A stretch of DNA of 61,604 bases. Source: Clostridiales bacterium (GTDB lineage: Bacteria; Bacillota; Clostridia; Peptostreptococcales; Anaerovoracaceae). Below are positions 49,700 to 59,774 of this stretch, in pieces. The translations under genes were made by a program, and so were the position numbers. The stretch's first letter is position 1, and each line of letters starts with the position of its first letter. The stretch spans positions 1 through 61,604 of the forward strand of contig SVCX01000005.1 of NCBI GenBank assembly GCA_015058145.1. Direction: 5' to 3'. The notes beneath the pieces are model-generated. The model was not told the DNA's origin. It ran no database searches and saw nothing but the letters and a program-made list of their open reading frames with translations.

Positions 49700-51847
49700 T
49701 TATAACATAACGTCGCTTTCACGCTTGCTTTCTTCCACTGTCTCAATAATGCCTCTCATCGGCTTGTGCAAAAGCAGCCCGAAGGCGATTGCAGCAAGGC
49801 CGAAGAGAATCAGTATGCCAAGGCATTTGATATAGGTGTGATCGTACATTCCGCCGATGCACTCCCTCATGGCGTCCATGGCGTAGTGGAACGGCATGAA
49901 CGGGAACATAGCCTTGAATACCGGCGGCAGCACCTCTACCGGGAAGGTTCCCCCGCCTCCTGCAACCTGGAGAATCATTATGATGACGCCGGCCGCCAGA
50001 CCGATATTCCCCAGCGCAAAGACAAGAGAATAGACGATCAGGGTAAAGACGATGCTGTTCACGAGGGCAGCCAGAATGAACAACAGAGGATGCAGACACT
50101 GGATGCCCACATACAGCAGCTCTCCAACTGAAACCAGCAGCGCCTGAGCCAGACCGATCATCAAGAACAGACGGTACCTGCCGAAGAAGGCTTCGTGCAG
50201 TTTTATCGCTCCCGGTTCTTCCTCTCTGCGCTTCACCTGAACGTGGATCATGACGGCTGCAAACATCGCTCCGATCCACTGTGCAATGACCATATAGAAC
50301 GGGGCCATGACGGAACCGAAGTTCCGGATCGGATAAACCTCCTCCGTGTTCATCTTGATCGGCGTAGCCATATTCTCAGCAATCACCGCCGCGTCATTTG
50401 TCATCAGGTGATTGACATCCTCCAGCATATCGCTTCCGGAGAGGTTTTCAAAGAGTGCTGCGAGGTTCTTTGCGCCATTCTGCAGTGACGTAAGAGTGGA
50501 TAACGTTCCGTTCAACCCGCCTTTCAGGGACTTGAGCGACTTATCCGACTTGTCAAGAGCTCCCTCCAGAAGGTCCATGTCACCGTATATTCCGGACAGG
50601 GATGCGCGTGTTTCAGATATCGACTGTCTGGCGTCGCTGATGACTTGATTGAGTTTCTTGTCCAGTTCATCATCCACATCCGCCTCGATTTTGGTAATCG
50701 AATCCTCCGAAAAGGCGACATCTGACAGGATTTCATCGATATATCCCTTCATCGTGGCCCAGTTGGAATCATTCGCATCTTCCAGATTACCCATTACATC
50801 GAGTATGTGGTCGAGTTTACCGGATATCCGGGAGAATCTGGAGGCCAGTCCCGTGAATCCCATATCCTTCAGATTATCTGCAATCTCATCTGTGGAACTC
50901 TTCCTCGTCTCGACCAATTCCTTGAGATCTTTCAGGTCATTGTGGATGTACTGGTTGAACTGTTCCACGCTTTCTTCTGCTGAGGAGAGATCACTGTCGA
51001 TCTTGTCAAGATCCTTCGACAGCTGCTCCGTAATCTTATCAATCAAGTTCTGGACATTTGTTGTGTCAGCCTTCTCCGGAATTCTGCCCTCTGCGGATTC
51101 CAGGAGTTCCTCTGCCAGACCGAGGGTATCTTCTGAGCTGCCGATCAGATCGTCGGAAGCTTTCAGCAGAGTACCTGCCGCATCGGAAAGTCCCGCTGCT
51201 CCTCTGACCATGACCAGAGCGCCCTCCAGGTCTGTGCTCAGATCCGTCATGGTGCTGCTCAGATCACCGAAGGCGTCCTGCGGATCCAGGCCTGCTGCTT
51301 TTGCAGCGTCCGCTGCTTCTGTAATGTAGCTTCCGATGGTATCGACAAAGGCGCGGTCAATTTCCTCCTCCAGGACTTCTCTGACTTTGCCTGTAATCTT
51401 CGGCGCAATGGCATTTGTTTTCTCGTTTTCGTAGAACAGGATCTTCGGATGCCGCATTTCTCCCTTGGAAAAGCTCAGCACATTCTCGCTGAACTCCTCC
51501 GGAACGATGACGGCGGCGTAATAATCTCCTGCATAAACGCCTTCGATGGCTTTCTCTTTGTCTTCCAGGATGTCCCACCCGATCATATCGTTACCGTTCA
51601 CCGCATCGATGAATTTCTCACCGACATTGATATTCAGTCCGAGCATCTCCGTACCTTCGTCTTCTGATACGACAGCAACAGGGATCCTGCCGGTTGACTG
51701 CGGTTTGAACGGGTCATCATTGGACAGGGTGTTGAACCACGCGAAGAGACAAGGAACCACAATGATTCCCATGAGAATGACGAGCGCAACCACACTGGAA
51801 GTCAGGCGTCTGAAGTCATGGACGATGATGTTCAGGATATTTCTCAT
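49700..51847 (-). CDS. YhgE/Pip family membrane protein
   Basis: The 715-residue protein has one N-terminal membrane helix, a large extracellular region (about residues 40-480) with extended helical/coiled-coil segments (for example SDLSSAEESVEQFNQ), and five or six C-terminal membrane segments of ABC-2 permease type. The family includes phage infection protein Pip and T7SS-linked EsaA-like proteins. It is coupled by 4-nt overlap to the small membrane protein, which overlaps the next YhgE gene. Confidence 0.9.
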   Translation of the reverse strand: MRNILNIIVHDFRRLTSSVVALVILMGIIVVPCLFAWFNTLSNDDPFKPQSTGRIPVAVVSEDEGTEMLGLNINVGEKFIDAVNGNDMIGWDILEDKEKAIEGVYAGDYYAAVIVPEEFSENVLSFSKGEMRHPKILFYENEKTNAIAPKITGKVREVLEEEIDRAFVDTIGSYITEAADAAKAAGLDPQDAFGDLSSTMTDLSTDLEGALVMVRGAAGLSDAAGTLLKASDDLIGSSEDTLGLAEELLESAEGRIPEKADTTNVQNLIDKITEQLSKDLDKIDSDLSSAEESVEQFNQYIHNDLKDLKELVETRKSSTDEIADNLKDMGFTGLASRFSRISGKLDHILDVMGNLEDANDSNWATMKGYIDEILSDVAFSEDSITKIEADVDDELDKKLNQVISDARQSISETRASLSGIYGDMDLLEGALDKSDKSLKSLKGGLNGTLSTLTSLQNGAKNLAALFENLSGSDMLEDVNHLMTNDAAVIAENMATPIKMNTEEVYPIRNFGSVMAPFYMVIAQWIGAMFAAVMIHVQVKRREEEPGAIKLHEAFFGRYRLFLMIGLAQALLVSVGELLYVGIQCLHPLLFILAALVNSIVFTLIVYSLVFALGNIGLAAGVIIMILQVAGGGGTFPVEVLPPVFKAMFPFMPFHYAMDAMRECIGGMYDHTYIKCLGILILFGLAAIAFGLLLHKPMRGIIETVEESKRESDVML

Positions 51848-52191
51848 TCGTCCCCCTCCTTCCGCCGCGCTATCCGACTGACAAGTTCCTCGCCGTCCAG
51901 CAAGCTGTCAAACTCTTCTTCACTTCCGGTCAGCCCCTTCAGTTTCCGCTGAAGAACGTGATCCAGGTACTCCACACTGACCAGGTATGCTGCGACCGCA
52001 AACATGCACAGCACCCAGATGAACAGAAATACGTTTTTGTCACTGTCCGTCATCCATCGGATCAGTCCCAGCACAACAGGAAGAAGAATCAGTACGATAC
52101 CGCTGACTTTGACGCGTTTCTTGTTCTTTTCATGCAGTTCATGGGCGTATGAACTGAGGTCTCTGTAACGGTTATCTTGCTTTTGCTCCAT
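51844..52191 (-). CDS. Small two-helix membrane protein between two YhgE genes
   Basis: 115 residues: a charged N-terminus, two membrane segments (VSGIVLILLPVVLGLI and VFLFIWVLCMFAVAAYLV) and an acidic C-terminal tail. It resembles DUF-type accessory proteins found in YhgE operons, but I cannot name the family. Overlaps on both sides show translational coupling. Confidence 0.75.
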   Translation of the reverse strand: MEQKQDNRYRDLSSYAHELHEKNKKRVKVSGIVLILLPVVLGLIRWMTDSDKNVFLFIWVLCMFAVAAYLVSVEYLDHVLQRKLKGLTGSEEEFDSLLDGEELVSRIARRKEGDE

Positions 52192-54248
52192 TACATCACC
52201 TCCGTTTCTTTCATCTTATCGTACATGAACTGTTTCACGCCGGAGAACGGTTTCCGGACGAATATGCCTATGGCGGCAGCGCACAGGAAGAATACCATCA
52301 GCTGCGCCAGGCAGATTATGAAATCATGTCCATACATTCCGCAGATTGCTTCACGCATAGCATTGATCGCATACGGGAATGGGAAGAACAGGAATATCTT
52401 TTCGAATATGTCAGGCAGGATCTCAATCGGATAGGTTCCGCTGGAACCGGCAATTTGTATCATCATAATTACAATCACCGCCGCCCGGCCGATATCACCG
52501 AAGGCGAGGGTCAGGGCGTAGATCAGCGCCACAAATACCATGCTGGTCACTGCGGCGGACAGCCACATGAGCCACGGATGTACCGGACTGCAGTGCAGCA
52601 GGAAAACGTCTCCCGCCACGACGACGGCAGCCTGAATCTGTCCGATCAGGAAGAAGATCAGATACCTTCCGAAGAATCCCTGTGGTTCCGTAATCTGCGG
52701 ATATTTTCTCCTGTCCACGTTGCAGTTCATCAGCGTAACCAGCATAACGCCGCCGACCCACAGCGCGATAATGGAATAGAACGGCGTCATTGCCGCGCCG
52801 TAGGAAACAGGTTTATAGAGTTCATGAGCTTCCACTTCCACGAGATTCGCGAAGAAAGAACTGTACTCGTCCGCGTCGCCGCCCAGCAGATGCGCCAGAA
52901 CTTCAGCTTTATCGCTGTCCTTGGCGTTCTGCACCTGCTCGATAATATCGTTCAGCTTCGTTTCCAGAGGAACAAGGGTAGCCTGCAGGCCTCCCAGTGT
53001 GGAATCCATACTGTCGACGATAGAATCGGCGCTGTTGATGACCGGATCTATATCATCCAGAACACCCCCTGCCGAGGCCAGAATCGGCTTGGTTCTCTCA
53101 AGCGCCTGTTTGATATCGGATATCATCAGCTCCATGCTCGGTTTCAGATCCTCATCCAGCAGCTGCTTTAATGCCTCCACATCGGTTATCATTTCAGGCT
53201 GGGTCGGATCGCTCTGCAGAAGGGTTTTGATGTGTTTCGCATTCGATATCATCATATCCATCGTATCCGCAGAAATGCGTCCCGCAGTAGTCTGAGGATC
53301 TTCCGGAAGCATCGCGCGCAGATTCTCAAGAATCGTCAGCACGCGGTCTGTCCGTTCCAGGGCCTTCTCTTTGTCAATCGGTCCCTGGGAATCGTCCAGC
53401 GTCTGTTTCAAATCATCAATTGCCGTCCTCAGGCTCTCTGTCTCGCTGTTAATGGTCTTCGATACGCTCTGTATTGTCTTCTTGGCGTTCTCAACATCTT
53501 TCTCTGCCTTCGCGATATCCGCGCTGCCTTTGCTTCTCCCTTTATCCAGCTTCTTCTGCGCGTTGTTCAGGGCCGTTGTCACGTCGCCTTTGGCCGTTCT
53601 GATCTGTGCGATGGACTCATTGTAATCATGGATCGCGTCTCTGGTCCCGATCAGCTGCTCCAGCGCCGCATCCACGGCCCCTTCTGTATCCAGGTTCTCG
53701 AGAGCCTCGTCGGCATCGCCGAAGTACTGGTCGAGCATGCTCCTCAGATACTTCGAATTGATGTCCGCGAGCAGATTATCTGCGACGCCGTCGGTGATCT
53801 TGCTGGCGACAGGGTTCTTCTTGATGTTCGTATAGTATGTAATCCTCGGCTGTCTGTCGCCGATGGCCTCTTCGAAATGATGCATGTCATAGGTGAATCC
53901 ATCTTCAAAAACGATGGCAGCATAAAACCGGCCCGACCGGACTCCTTCGATAGCTTCCTCCGGGTCATCCAGCGGCCTGTAGGCAATGTCCTCATCGTCC
54001 CTGACATCTGCAATCACCTCATCAGCGCTGTTGACATGCTGTCCGTTCTTCAGGTCGATTCCCGCGTCCCTGGACGCCAGCGCCACCTCAACATTGCCGG
54101 TTTCGGAATACGGGTCCCAGTTCGCGTAGATGTTGATCCACGCGTACAGCGACGGCAGCGTTCCCAACGCAATGACAATGATGAGCACGAAGATGTACTT
54201 TGTGATCGCGCGTATATCATTTTTGAAAATGTCGAATATGGTTCTCAC
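52191..54248 (-). CDS. YhgE/Pip family membrane protein, second copy
   Basis: The 685-residue protein has the same plan as 49700-51847: start helix (DIRAITKYIFVLIIVIALG), extracellular coiled-coil body with KLDKGRSKG and QTLDDSQGP segments, and a block of C-terminal membrane helices. The C-terminal motif ETKL-type ends differ between the two. The pair probably forms a heteromeric exporter or envelope complex. Confidence 0.9.
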   Translation of the reverse strand: MRTIFDIFKNDIRAITKYIFVLIIVIALGTLPSLYAWINIYANWDPYSETGNVEVALASRDAGIDLKNGQHVNSADEVIADVRDDEDIAYRPLDDPEEAIEGVRSGRFYAAIVFEDGFTYDMHHFEEAIGDRQPRITYYTNIKKNPVASKITDGVADNLLADINSKYLRSMLDQYFGDADEALENLDTEGAVDAALEQLIGTRDAIHDYNESIAQIRTAKGDVTTALNNAQKKLDKGRSKGSADIAKAEKDVENAKKTIQSVSKTINSETESLRTAIDDLKQTLDDSQGPIDKEKALERTDRVLTILENLRAMLPEDPQTTAGRISADTMDMMISNAKHIKTLLQSDPTQPEMITDVEALKQLLDEDLKPSMELMISDIKQALERTKPILASAGGVLDDIDPVINSADSIVDSMDSTLGGLQATLVPLETKLNDIIEQVQNAKDSDKAEVLAHLLGGDADEYSSFFANLVEVEAHELYKPVSYGAAMTPFYSIIALWVGGVMLVTLMNCNVDRRKYPQITEPQGFFGRYLIFFLIGQIQAAVVVAGDVFLLHCSPVHPWLMWLSAAVTSMVFVALIYALTLAFGDIGRAAVIVIMMIQIAGSSGTYPIEILPDIFEKIFLFFPFPYAINAMREAICGMYGHDFIICLAQLMVFFLCAAAIGIFVRKPFSGVKQFMYDKMKETEVM

Positions 54249-54305
54249 TGATTGTTTATCCCTTTATCGACTGCATCAGCATTGTATTTCAGTATATCAT
54301 ATTAC

Positions 54306-54794
54306 TTATTCTTGCGTTATTGTGATTGTGACATCGCCCTGTCCGAGCTGCTCCGCCATCTCTTCCGGCGATTTGTCCGTCACCTTGCCCAAGCGAGTAT
54401 AATCCCATGTGTTAGACCCGTAGAACACGACGATCTTATCGCCGGAATAGAGCATGATGTCTCCGGCTTCCGTCGTAATCTGTTCATCGTCCGCCGGCAG
54501 GCTCATCCCGAGATCGCCCACCTGCTCGAAATCATCGTACATGGACATGTCAATCGTGAGCGGCTCCTCCCCGACGGACTCCTGCAAGGCGGCGACGGCG
54601 TCATTATTTTCCCAGTCGACCGTTACTTCTTCCTCTCCGATGAGCAGTTTCATTTCCATTGTCTCTCTCTGTGTTTCCGTCGCCGCGGCCGTCTGGTCAG
54701 TATTCGATTCTTCCGTCTGATCCGACGCTCCGCATCCTGCCATGCACAATGCAAAAGCAAGAATTACAACTGCTGCTATTACTCTTTTCATCAT
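54306..54794 (-). CDS. Cyclophilin-like lipoprotein
   Basis: The 162-residue lipoprotein (lipobox MAGC, Cys21) has a mature domain with MEMKLLIGEEEVTVDW, GDIMLYSGDKIVVFYG and LGKVTD, a pattern of the cyclophilin-like fold domain in clostridial exported proteins. No peptidyl-prolyl isomerase active-site arginine is evident. An alternative ATG one codon in is possible. Confidence 0.8.
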   Translation of the reverse strand: MMKRVIAAVVILAFALCMAGCGASDQTEESNTDQTAAATETQRETMEMKLLIGEEEVTVDWENNDAVAALQESVGEEPLTIDMSMYDDFEQVGDLGMSLPADDEQITTEAGDIMLYSGDKIVVFYGSNTWDYTRLGKVTDKSPEEMAEQLGQGDVTITITQE

Positions 54795-54803
54795 TTCAGT
54801 GAA

Positions 54804-55898
54804 TTATCCTCCAAAGTATGTTCTTATCTCCTGCATCCTGTTGCTCTGCTCCACGCCAAAAGGACATCTGTCGTCACAGTGGCCGCAGCCCGTGCAGTCT
54901 GCCGCCGTATGCTCGAGAGTGCGGTAATGCTCCGCGGCAAGCAGATCTCCTGCTTTTGCAAGATCGTAGTACTTGTTGATCAGGCCGACGTCCAGACCTG
55001 CCGGGCAAGGACTGCAGTGATTGCAGTAAACACAGGTGCCCTCTGTATCGACGGGATCAAAGGACGCGATCACGGAGTAATCCTTCTCTTCTTCCGGTAG
55101 GTCGTGATAGGCAAGGAGTTCCTCCACCTCCCGGGTGTTGCGCGTTCCTGCCAGTACAGACAGCACCCCGGGTCTGTCGAGGGCGTAGTGAATGCACTGC
55201 GCCTTTGTCAGAGCCACCTTGAAAGGCGACTGCTTCGCGTCCAGAAGCTGTCCGCTGCTAAAAGGCTTCATGACAGTGATGCCAAGACCCTCCGCCTCAC
55301 ATCTGCGGTAGACACTGTTTCTGTCGTTTAAGCTGCCCTTGGCGTACTCCCCCTCGCCGCTGTCATAGGCCGCGTTGATGGAGAACATGAGCAGGTCCGG
55401 CCCCACTTCATCGAGGACCTTCTGTATGACGGACGGTGTATGTGATGAGAAACCGATGTGATGTACGGTCCCTGTCTTCTTCAGTTCATAGATGTAATCC
55501 AGGATGCCGTTTTTCTGAAACGTCTCCCAGTCTTTTTCTTCATCCAGGCAGTGGATAAAGCCGTAATCGATGTAGTCTGTCTTAAGTTGCGAAAGCTGAC
55601 TGTCGACAGATCGTTTTACTGTATCCAGATCAAGAGACCATCCGTAGACGCCCTGTGAATACTCCGCCCCGAAGTGAATCTGATAAAAGATATCCTTGCG
55701 GACATCGGCAAGCGCCTCCCCGAATATCGGATAGGTGTCACCGTGCCCTGCCGCCAGATCGAAGATGTTGATGCCTCCTTCGACAGCGCGATGCAAAGCC
55801 CTGACGCCTTCCTCCATTCCGGATTCAAACAGATACGCTGTGCCAAGTCCAATCTCGCTGAACCTGTCTCCCGTCTTCCGATTTGTTCTGTACTCCAT
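54804..55898 (-). CDS. Aldo/keto reductase with two [4Fe-4S] clusters
   Basis: The 364-residue protein has an aldo/keto reductase barrel (GLGTAYLF start, DLAAGHGD with the tyrosine-containing active-site region, ITVMKPFSSG) and a C-terminal ferredoxin-like part with CVYCNHCSPCPAG and CTGCGHCDDRCP. Such proteins occur in strict anaerobes and are thought to couple carbonyl reduction to ferredoxin. Its own mRNA has a 5' leader of 27 nt before the next gene. Confidence 0.9.
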   Translation of the reverse strand: MEYRTNRKTGDRFSEIGLGTAYLFESGMEEGVRALHRAVEGGINIFDLAAGHGDTYPIFGEALADVRKDIFYQIHFGAEYSQGVYGWSLDLDTVKRSVDSQLSQLKTDYIDYGFIHCLDEEKDWETFQKNGILDYIYELKKTGTVHHIGFSSHTPSVIQKVLDEVGPDLLMFSINAAYDSGEGEYAKGSLNDRNSVYRRCEAEGLGITVMKPFSSGQLLDAKQSPFKVALTKAQCIHYALDRPGVLSVLAGTRNTREVEELLAYHDLPEEEKDYSVIASFDPVDTEGTCVYCNHCSPCPAGLDVGLINKYYDLAKAGDLLAAEHYRTLEHTAADCTGCGHCDDRCPFGVEQSNRMQEIRTYFGG

Positions 55899-55925
55899 AT
55901 TGTTGCTCCTCCTTTTGATGTCACA

Positions 55926-56459
55926 TTAGAATCCGGAATCAGGCTTCCCCATCTCCTTCCATCCGTATCTCCAGATGGAAACGAGGATTGACCCCAGTGT
56001 AATGGATTCGTTCAGCACCCCGGCCCAGGACCCAATCAGGGCGTCATATACGAGCCAGCATGGCGATCCGCAGGCCAGATTTCCCAGCCGGATCTTCTGG
56101 GCGTTATCCGTCCAGTATGTGATCGTCGTACCCAGCACCGCGGCATAAGGCAGGAGACTGATCATTCCCTGCCATGTTGCGATAAAGGCTATGGTAAAGA
56201 GGACCAGAAAGATGATCTCCGTCCACTTCGATCTGACCCACGCCCAGTCGCGGTACTTCATCAGCAGGCCGTTCCTCACGATGATTCCAATCAGATTGAC
56301 TGCGCCGCTGGTCGCTCCGAGGAGCAAAAACTGACAGCAAAAAGTAGCCGTTCCAAGCAGCTGCAGCAGAAACAGCATTTTGTTCGACTTGATCTGATAG
56401 GAAATAATGAAGAACAGGACTCCGACGAATCCGATCGCCTGAATGATGATAGGGCTCAT
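55926..56459 (-). CDS. YgjV-family inner membrane protein (second copy)
   Basis: 177 residues with the same family pattern as 46772-47329 (SYQIKSNKMLFLLQLLG, TYWTDNAQKIRLGNLACGSPCW, GVLNESITLGSI). The start overlaps the stop of the carbonic anhydrase gene by 4 nt, so the two are co-translated. Confidence 0.87.
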   Translation of the reverse strand: MSPIIIQAIGFVGVLFFIISYQIKSNKMLFLLQLLGTATFCCQFLLLGATSGAVNLIGIIVRNGLLMKYRDWAWVRSKWTEIIFLVLFTIAFIATWQGMISLLPYAAVLGTTITYWTDNAQKIRLGNLACGSPCWLVYDALIGSWAGVLNESITLGSILVSIWRYGWKEMGKPDSGF

Positions 56460-57031
56460 GCTTCCTCCCCGTCCGGAAGGAATTCGACGGTTCCGTCCTC
56501 TATATGATAGATTGCGCCGATGACTTCCAGGCCCTTCTCGTCTTCGATGGGATGAATTTCAAGTTCATGCCGAATCCGCTCGACGCCATGCTGCACGTTC
56601 AGGCAGCTGGCCTTGAAATCATCCTTTTCATCGCCGATTGCCAGGGCGATATCTTTCAGAATGTAATCGATGAAACCGCCGGAATGTCCCGCAAGAACAG
56701 CGCTGACTGCGCCGCAGCGAGTATGCCCCAGCATGACAATCAGTTTCGTTCCCAGATGCTCGGTGGCGTATTCGATGCTCCCGAGCTGATGGTTATCCAA
56801 TACGTTTCCCGCAACCCGAATCACAAACAACTCTCCGATCCCGGCGGAAAAAATGCTCTCCGGGATGACTCTGGAGTCGGAACAAGTGATGACGATGGCG
56901 TAGGGATGCTGTCCCTGCTCTGCGGTCTTCCGGCGCAGTTCCTTCGATACATCGCCGGCTCCTGCCTTTGCATTAAGGTATTTCTGATTGCCTTCGATTA
57001 GCTTTTTCTTCGCTTCTTCTGCAGATAGCAT
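56456..57031 (-). CDS. Beta-class carbonic anhydrase
   Basis: The protein of about 191 residues hydrates CO2. Zinc ligands are in CSDSRV and GHTRCGAV, and the HYHPIED-like end is near GAIYHIEDG. ATG 57031 with AGGAGA 10 nt upstream is preferred over an earlier TTG. It follows the DUF362 gene with 1 nt between stop and start. Confidence 0.92.
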   Translation of the reverse strand: MLSAEEAKKKLIEGNQKYLNAKAGAGDVSKELRRKTAEQGQHPYAIVITCSDSRVIPESIFSAGIGELFVIRVAGNVLDNHQLGSIEYATEHLGTKLIVMLGHTRCGAVSAVLAGHSGGFIDYILKDIALAIGDEKDDFKASCLNVQHGVERIRHELEIHPIEDEKGLEVIGAIYHIEDGTVEFLPDGEEA

Positions 57032-57032
57032 T

Positions 57033-58130
57033 TTATCCAATCTCTCCTTTTAATTGCTTTAATATAGCGCTTGCTGTCGGCGGACAGCCCACGACACATG
57101 TCTCAGCTCCCTTACAGCATCTTCCGACGCCAAGGCCATCCAGTGTTTTCCCCTGATTGCCCTGGCCGATGAAAATCTTATCCGGAATCGCGAGTCCCTC
57201 TTCCTCTGCCTGGTACAGAGCCCGGACAAGAGCTGCGAAACAGGCGGAACACGCGCTGTCCGCATGGACATTTCGAATCAGTCGCTGTACCTTCCCGGAA
57301 GGCTGTGGATAGTCTGCCGCAGAGGCAGGCTCATTCAGCCGTACAATATCTTCCTCTTTGATCTGGGTGCAGCCGGCGCCCCACTCTTCCGCGAGCTCAA
57401 TATACGGCACGTCTGCAAGGTCCAGTCCCATGAGCTGGCAGCCATAGGCGTCTATCTGCACCGGGTCCGTGCCGAGCATCATCCGGTTCGTCTGTACGGG
57501 ATTGCCTCCCTCTTCGTAATCCAGATCGCCGCAGATGCTGTCCACGATGATGAGCGCCGGTTTCAGAACCGATGCCAGAGCCGCAATCGGCTCAATCAAT
57601 CCATCGGAATGGAACTGTCTCTTCTCGCTGTCCGGAATGCAGCCTTTGAGGTTCTTGAGCGCACAGGTCATGGCGGTCTGACAGTGCCCTTTCAGAACGG
57701 GCATATCGATCAGATAGTCTGCGTCCAGCGCGCGGATGGCGATATCCATGGGCCGCATCGGCGTTTTAACACGTCTGGTCTTATCCTTCTTCAGATCGTA
57801 GAAGCTGACGCCGTATTGCTCGCAGACCTTGTCATACCCGCAGGCCTTCATGGATTTCTGCGTCCCTTCGCCATACCATGAGCTCTCGATGATGGAAATA
57901 TCGGCGAATCCTTTTTCCTGCAGGTATTCGATACATCCCGACAAAACTCCCGCGTGGGTCGTTGCCCCCTTCTCCGGACTTGCCGCCAGAATCAGATTGG
58001 GCTTTAAGGCAATCGAAGACCCCCGCGGTATACAGTCTGCAATCCGGGCCGCTTCCATGAGCGACTTCGTCATCCCATGGGCGTCTGTTCCGAAGATCTC
58101 ATATATTTTTGTTACCGAATTATGATTCAT
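57033..58130 (-). CDS. DUF362 (ferredoxin-like) protein
   Basis: This 365-residue protein shows the DUF362 signatures: LKPNLILAASPEKGATTH, DMPVLKGHCQTAMTCALKNLKGC and CSACFAAL plus GCPPTAS at the end, suggesting an iron-sulfur cluster. Such proteins are linked to redox chemistry in anaerobes but the reaction is unknown. It overlaps the amidohydrolase gene by 4 nt. Confidence 0.88.
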   Translation of the reverse strand: MNHNSVTKIYEIFGTDAHGMTKSLMEAARIADCIPRGSSIALKPNLILAASPEKGATTHAGVLSGCIEYLQEKGFADISIIESSWYGEGTQKSMKACGYDKVCEQYGVSFYDLKKDKTRRVKTPMRPMDIAIRALDADYLIDMPVLKGHCQTAMTCALKNLKGCIPDSEKRQFHSDGLIEPIAALASVLKPALIIVDSICGDLDYEEGGNPVQTNRMMLGTDPVQIDAYGCQLMGLDLADVPYIELAEEWGAGCTQIKEEDIVRLNEPASAADYPQPSGKVQRLIRNVHADSACSACFAALVRALYQAEEEGLAIPDKIFIGQGNQGKTLDGLGVGRCCKGAETCVVGCPPTASAILKQLKGEIG

Positions 58131-59740
58131 GGTGCTTTATATGTTTGTTCTCCGCAGATATATGTGGCTTCCACTTTGAGCTGATCAATGCGCGACGGAT
58201 CCATCGTGAAGATGTCCTCGCTCAGAACAGCGAAATCCGCTGAATAACCGGGCGTCAGCTGGCCCAAACCTGCGAAGCCGCACACGTGGGCCGCCTCCCT
58301 CGTGTAGAGAATAACGGCAGTTTCGATGTCAATTTTCTCATCCTGCCCTGTATCTGAGCCATCATAGGCTTTGCGCGTTGTTGCTGCCTTGATATTGGAA
58401 AACGGATCCGACGGCACCGCCCAGGATGTGGCCGGCGCATCGGTCGAAAGAACCAGCTGAATCCCATGATTCATTTCTGTCCGGAACGGATACAGCTGCT
58501 TCAGCCGCTGCTCATCCATATTGACCTTGTAGGTCTCGATTTCCGAGTACTCGAAGATCGGCTGTGTGACAAAGGCATAGCCTTTTTCTGCCGCCTTCGT
58601 CATTGCCTCCTCGGAAGGTTCCGTCACATGTTCGATTCTGACGAACGGTACACGCCCATCTGTCCAGTCGGACTCGTCGTAAATACGATTGATCACCCGA
58701 TCGACTGCGCGGCCGCCCATGGCGTGTACAGCTATTTGACAGCCTGTCTTTTTCGCAAAATCAATTGCTTTCTCCATGCTCTCATCAGAGTAAACAGGCA
58801 TACCGCAAAGATCTGTTCCAAGGTATGGACGATGCAACCAGGCTGTTTTACCGCTGATGCTGCCGTCGCCGATCAGCTTGATGCCCGCGATGCGGATGCG
58901 GCTTTCGTAATCCATCATCGCATCGGCGATCTCAAACTCAGGATCATCCATGAAGTAATCCCACATGTAGTACAGGCTGACGCGCTGCGGAAAACCACGC
59001 TCTGCTGCTTTTGCAAAATAATCAAGATTTCCGCCCGGGTGCAGGTTGCCCATGTCGCCGATCGCAACGATGCCCTGAGAAATCAGGAGCTGGCCGAGAC
59101 CGACTAGCGCATCCACTACTTCCGCCTCTGTCTCTTCCGGCATGAACGGCAGAACCAGGTCGCGCGCGTTCTCGCGCAGAACGCCGGTCGGCTCACCGTT
59201 TTCATCCCGGTCGATGCTTCCGCCGGGAGGGTCCGGCGTGTCCTTCGTGATGCCTGCGATCTCAAGCGCTTTGCTGTTGACGCAGCGGATGTGTTCGCAG
59301 CTTCTCACCAGAAACACCGGATAATCTTCGCTGCCGCGGTCCAGATCGTAGCGGTCCGGGCTGCGCTTTTCAGCGTACTTTCCTTCATCGTAACCCCAAC
59401 CGCAGATCCACGGGATCTCTTCGCCTTCAGTATTCCCGGCGGCAATGATCTCCTGTCGAACACGGGCGATCTCTGCGATGAGGTCCTCGATGGAGTTCAC
59501 CCTCGGCGGCAGACATGCAATCTGCTTACTGTACTCGGCCAGCATAAGCGGATGCATGTGCGCATCGATGAGACCGGGAATCACCGTCTTTCCCTGAAGG
59601 TCGATGATCTCATCCGGTGTCTCTGCCGGTGCGCCGGTCCCGATCCACTGAATGCGGCCGTTCTCCACAAGCATCGCGTCAGCGTAGAGACGGTCACGGT
59701 TTGATGTGAATATTTTCGCGTTCGTAAAAAGCTGTTTCAT
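58127..59740 (-). CDS. YtcJ-like amidohydrolase
   Basis: The 537-residue metal-dependent hydrolase has IPGLIDAHMHP (HxH metal pair), IAVHAMGGRAVD, VRIEHVTE and STDAPATSW with the late aspartate. The group hydrolyses amides or cyclic ureas, so the substrate is open. It forms an operon with DUF362, carbonic anhydrase and YgjV. Confidence 0.9.
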   Translation of the reverse strand: MKQLFTNAKIFTSNRDRLYADAMLVENGRIQWIGTGAPAETPDEIIDLQGKTVIPGLIDAHMHPLMLAEYSKQIACLPPRVNSIEDLIAEIARVRQEIIAAGNTEGEEIPWICGWGYDEGKYAEKRSPDRYDLDRGSEDYPVFLVRSCEHIRCVNSKALEIAGITKDTPDPPGGSIDRDENGEPTGVLRENARDLVLPFMPEETEAEVVDALVGLGQLLISQGIVAIGDMGNLHPGGNLDYFAKAAERGFPQRVSLYYMWDYFMDDPEFEIADAMMDYESRIRIAGIKLIGDGSISGKTAWLHRPYLGTDLCGMPVYSDESMEKAIDFAKKTGCQIAVHAMGGRAVDRVINRIYDESDWTDGRVPFVRIEHVTEPSEEAMTKAAEKGYAFVTQPIFEYSEIETYKVNMDEQRLKQLYPFRTEMNHGIQLVLSTDAPATSWAVPSDPFSNIKAATTRKAYDGSDTGQDEKIDIETAVILYTREAAHVCGFAGLGQLTPGYSADFAVLSEDIFTMDPSRIDQLKVEATYICGEQTYKAP

Positions 59741-59774
59741 GTATTATGCCTCTTCCGTAAACAGCGGGCATCAT

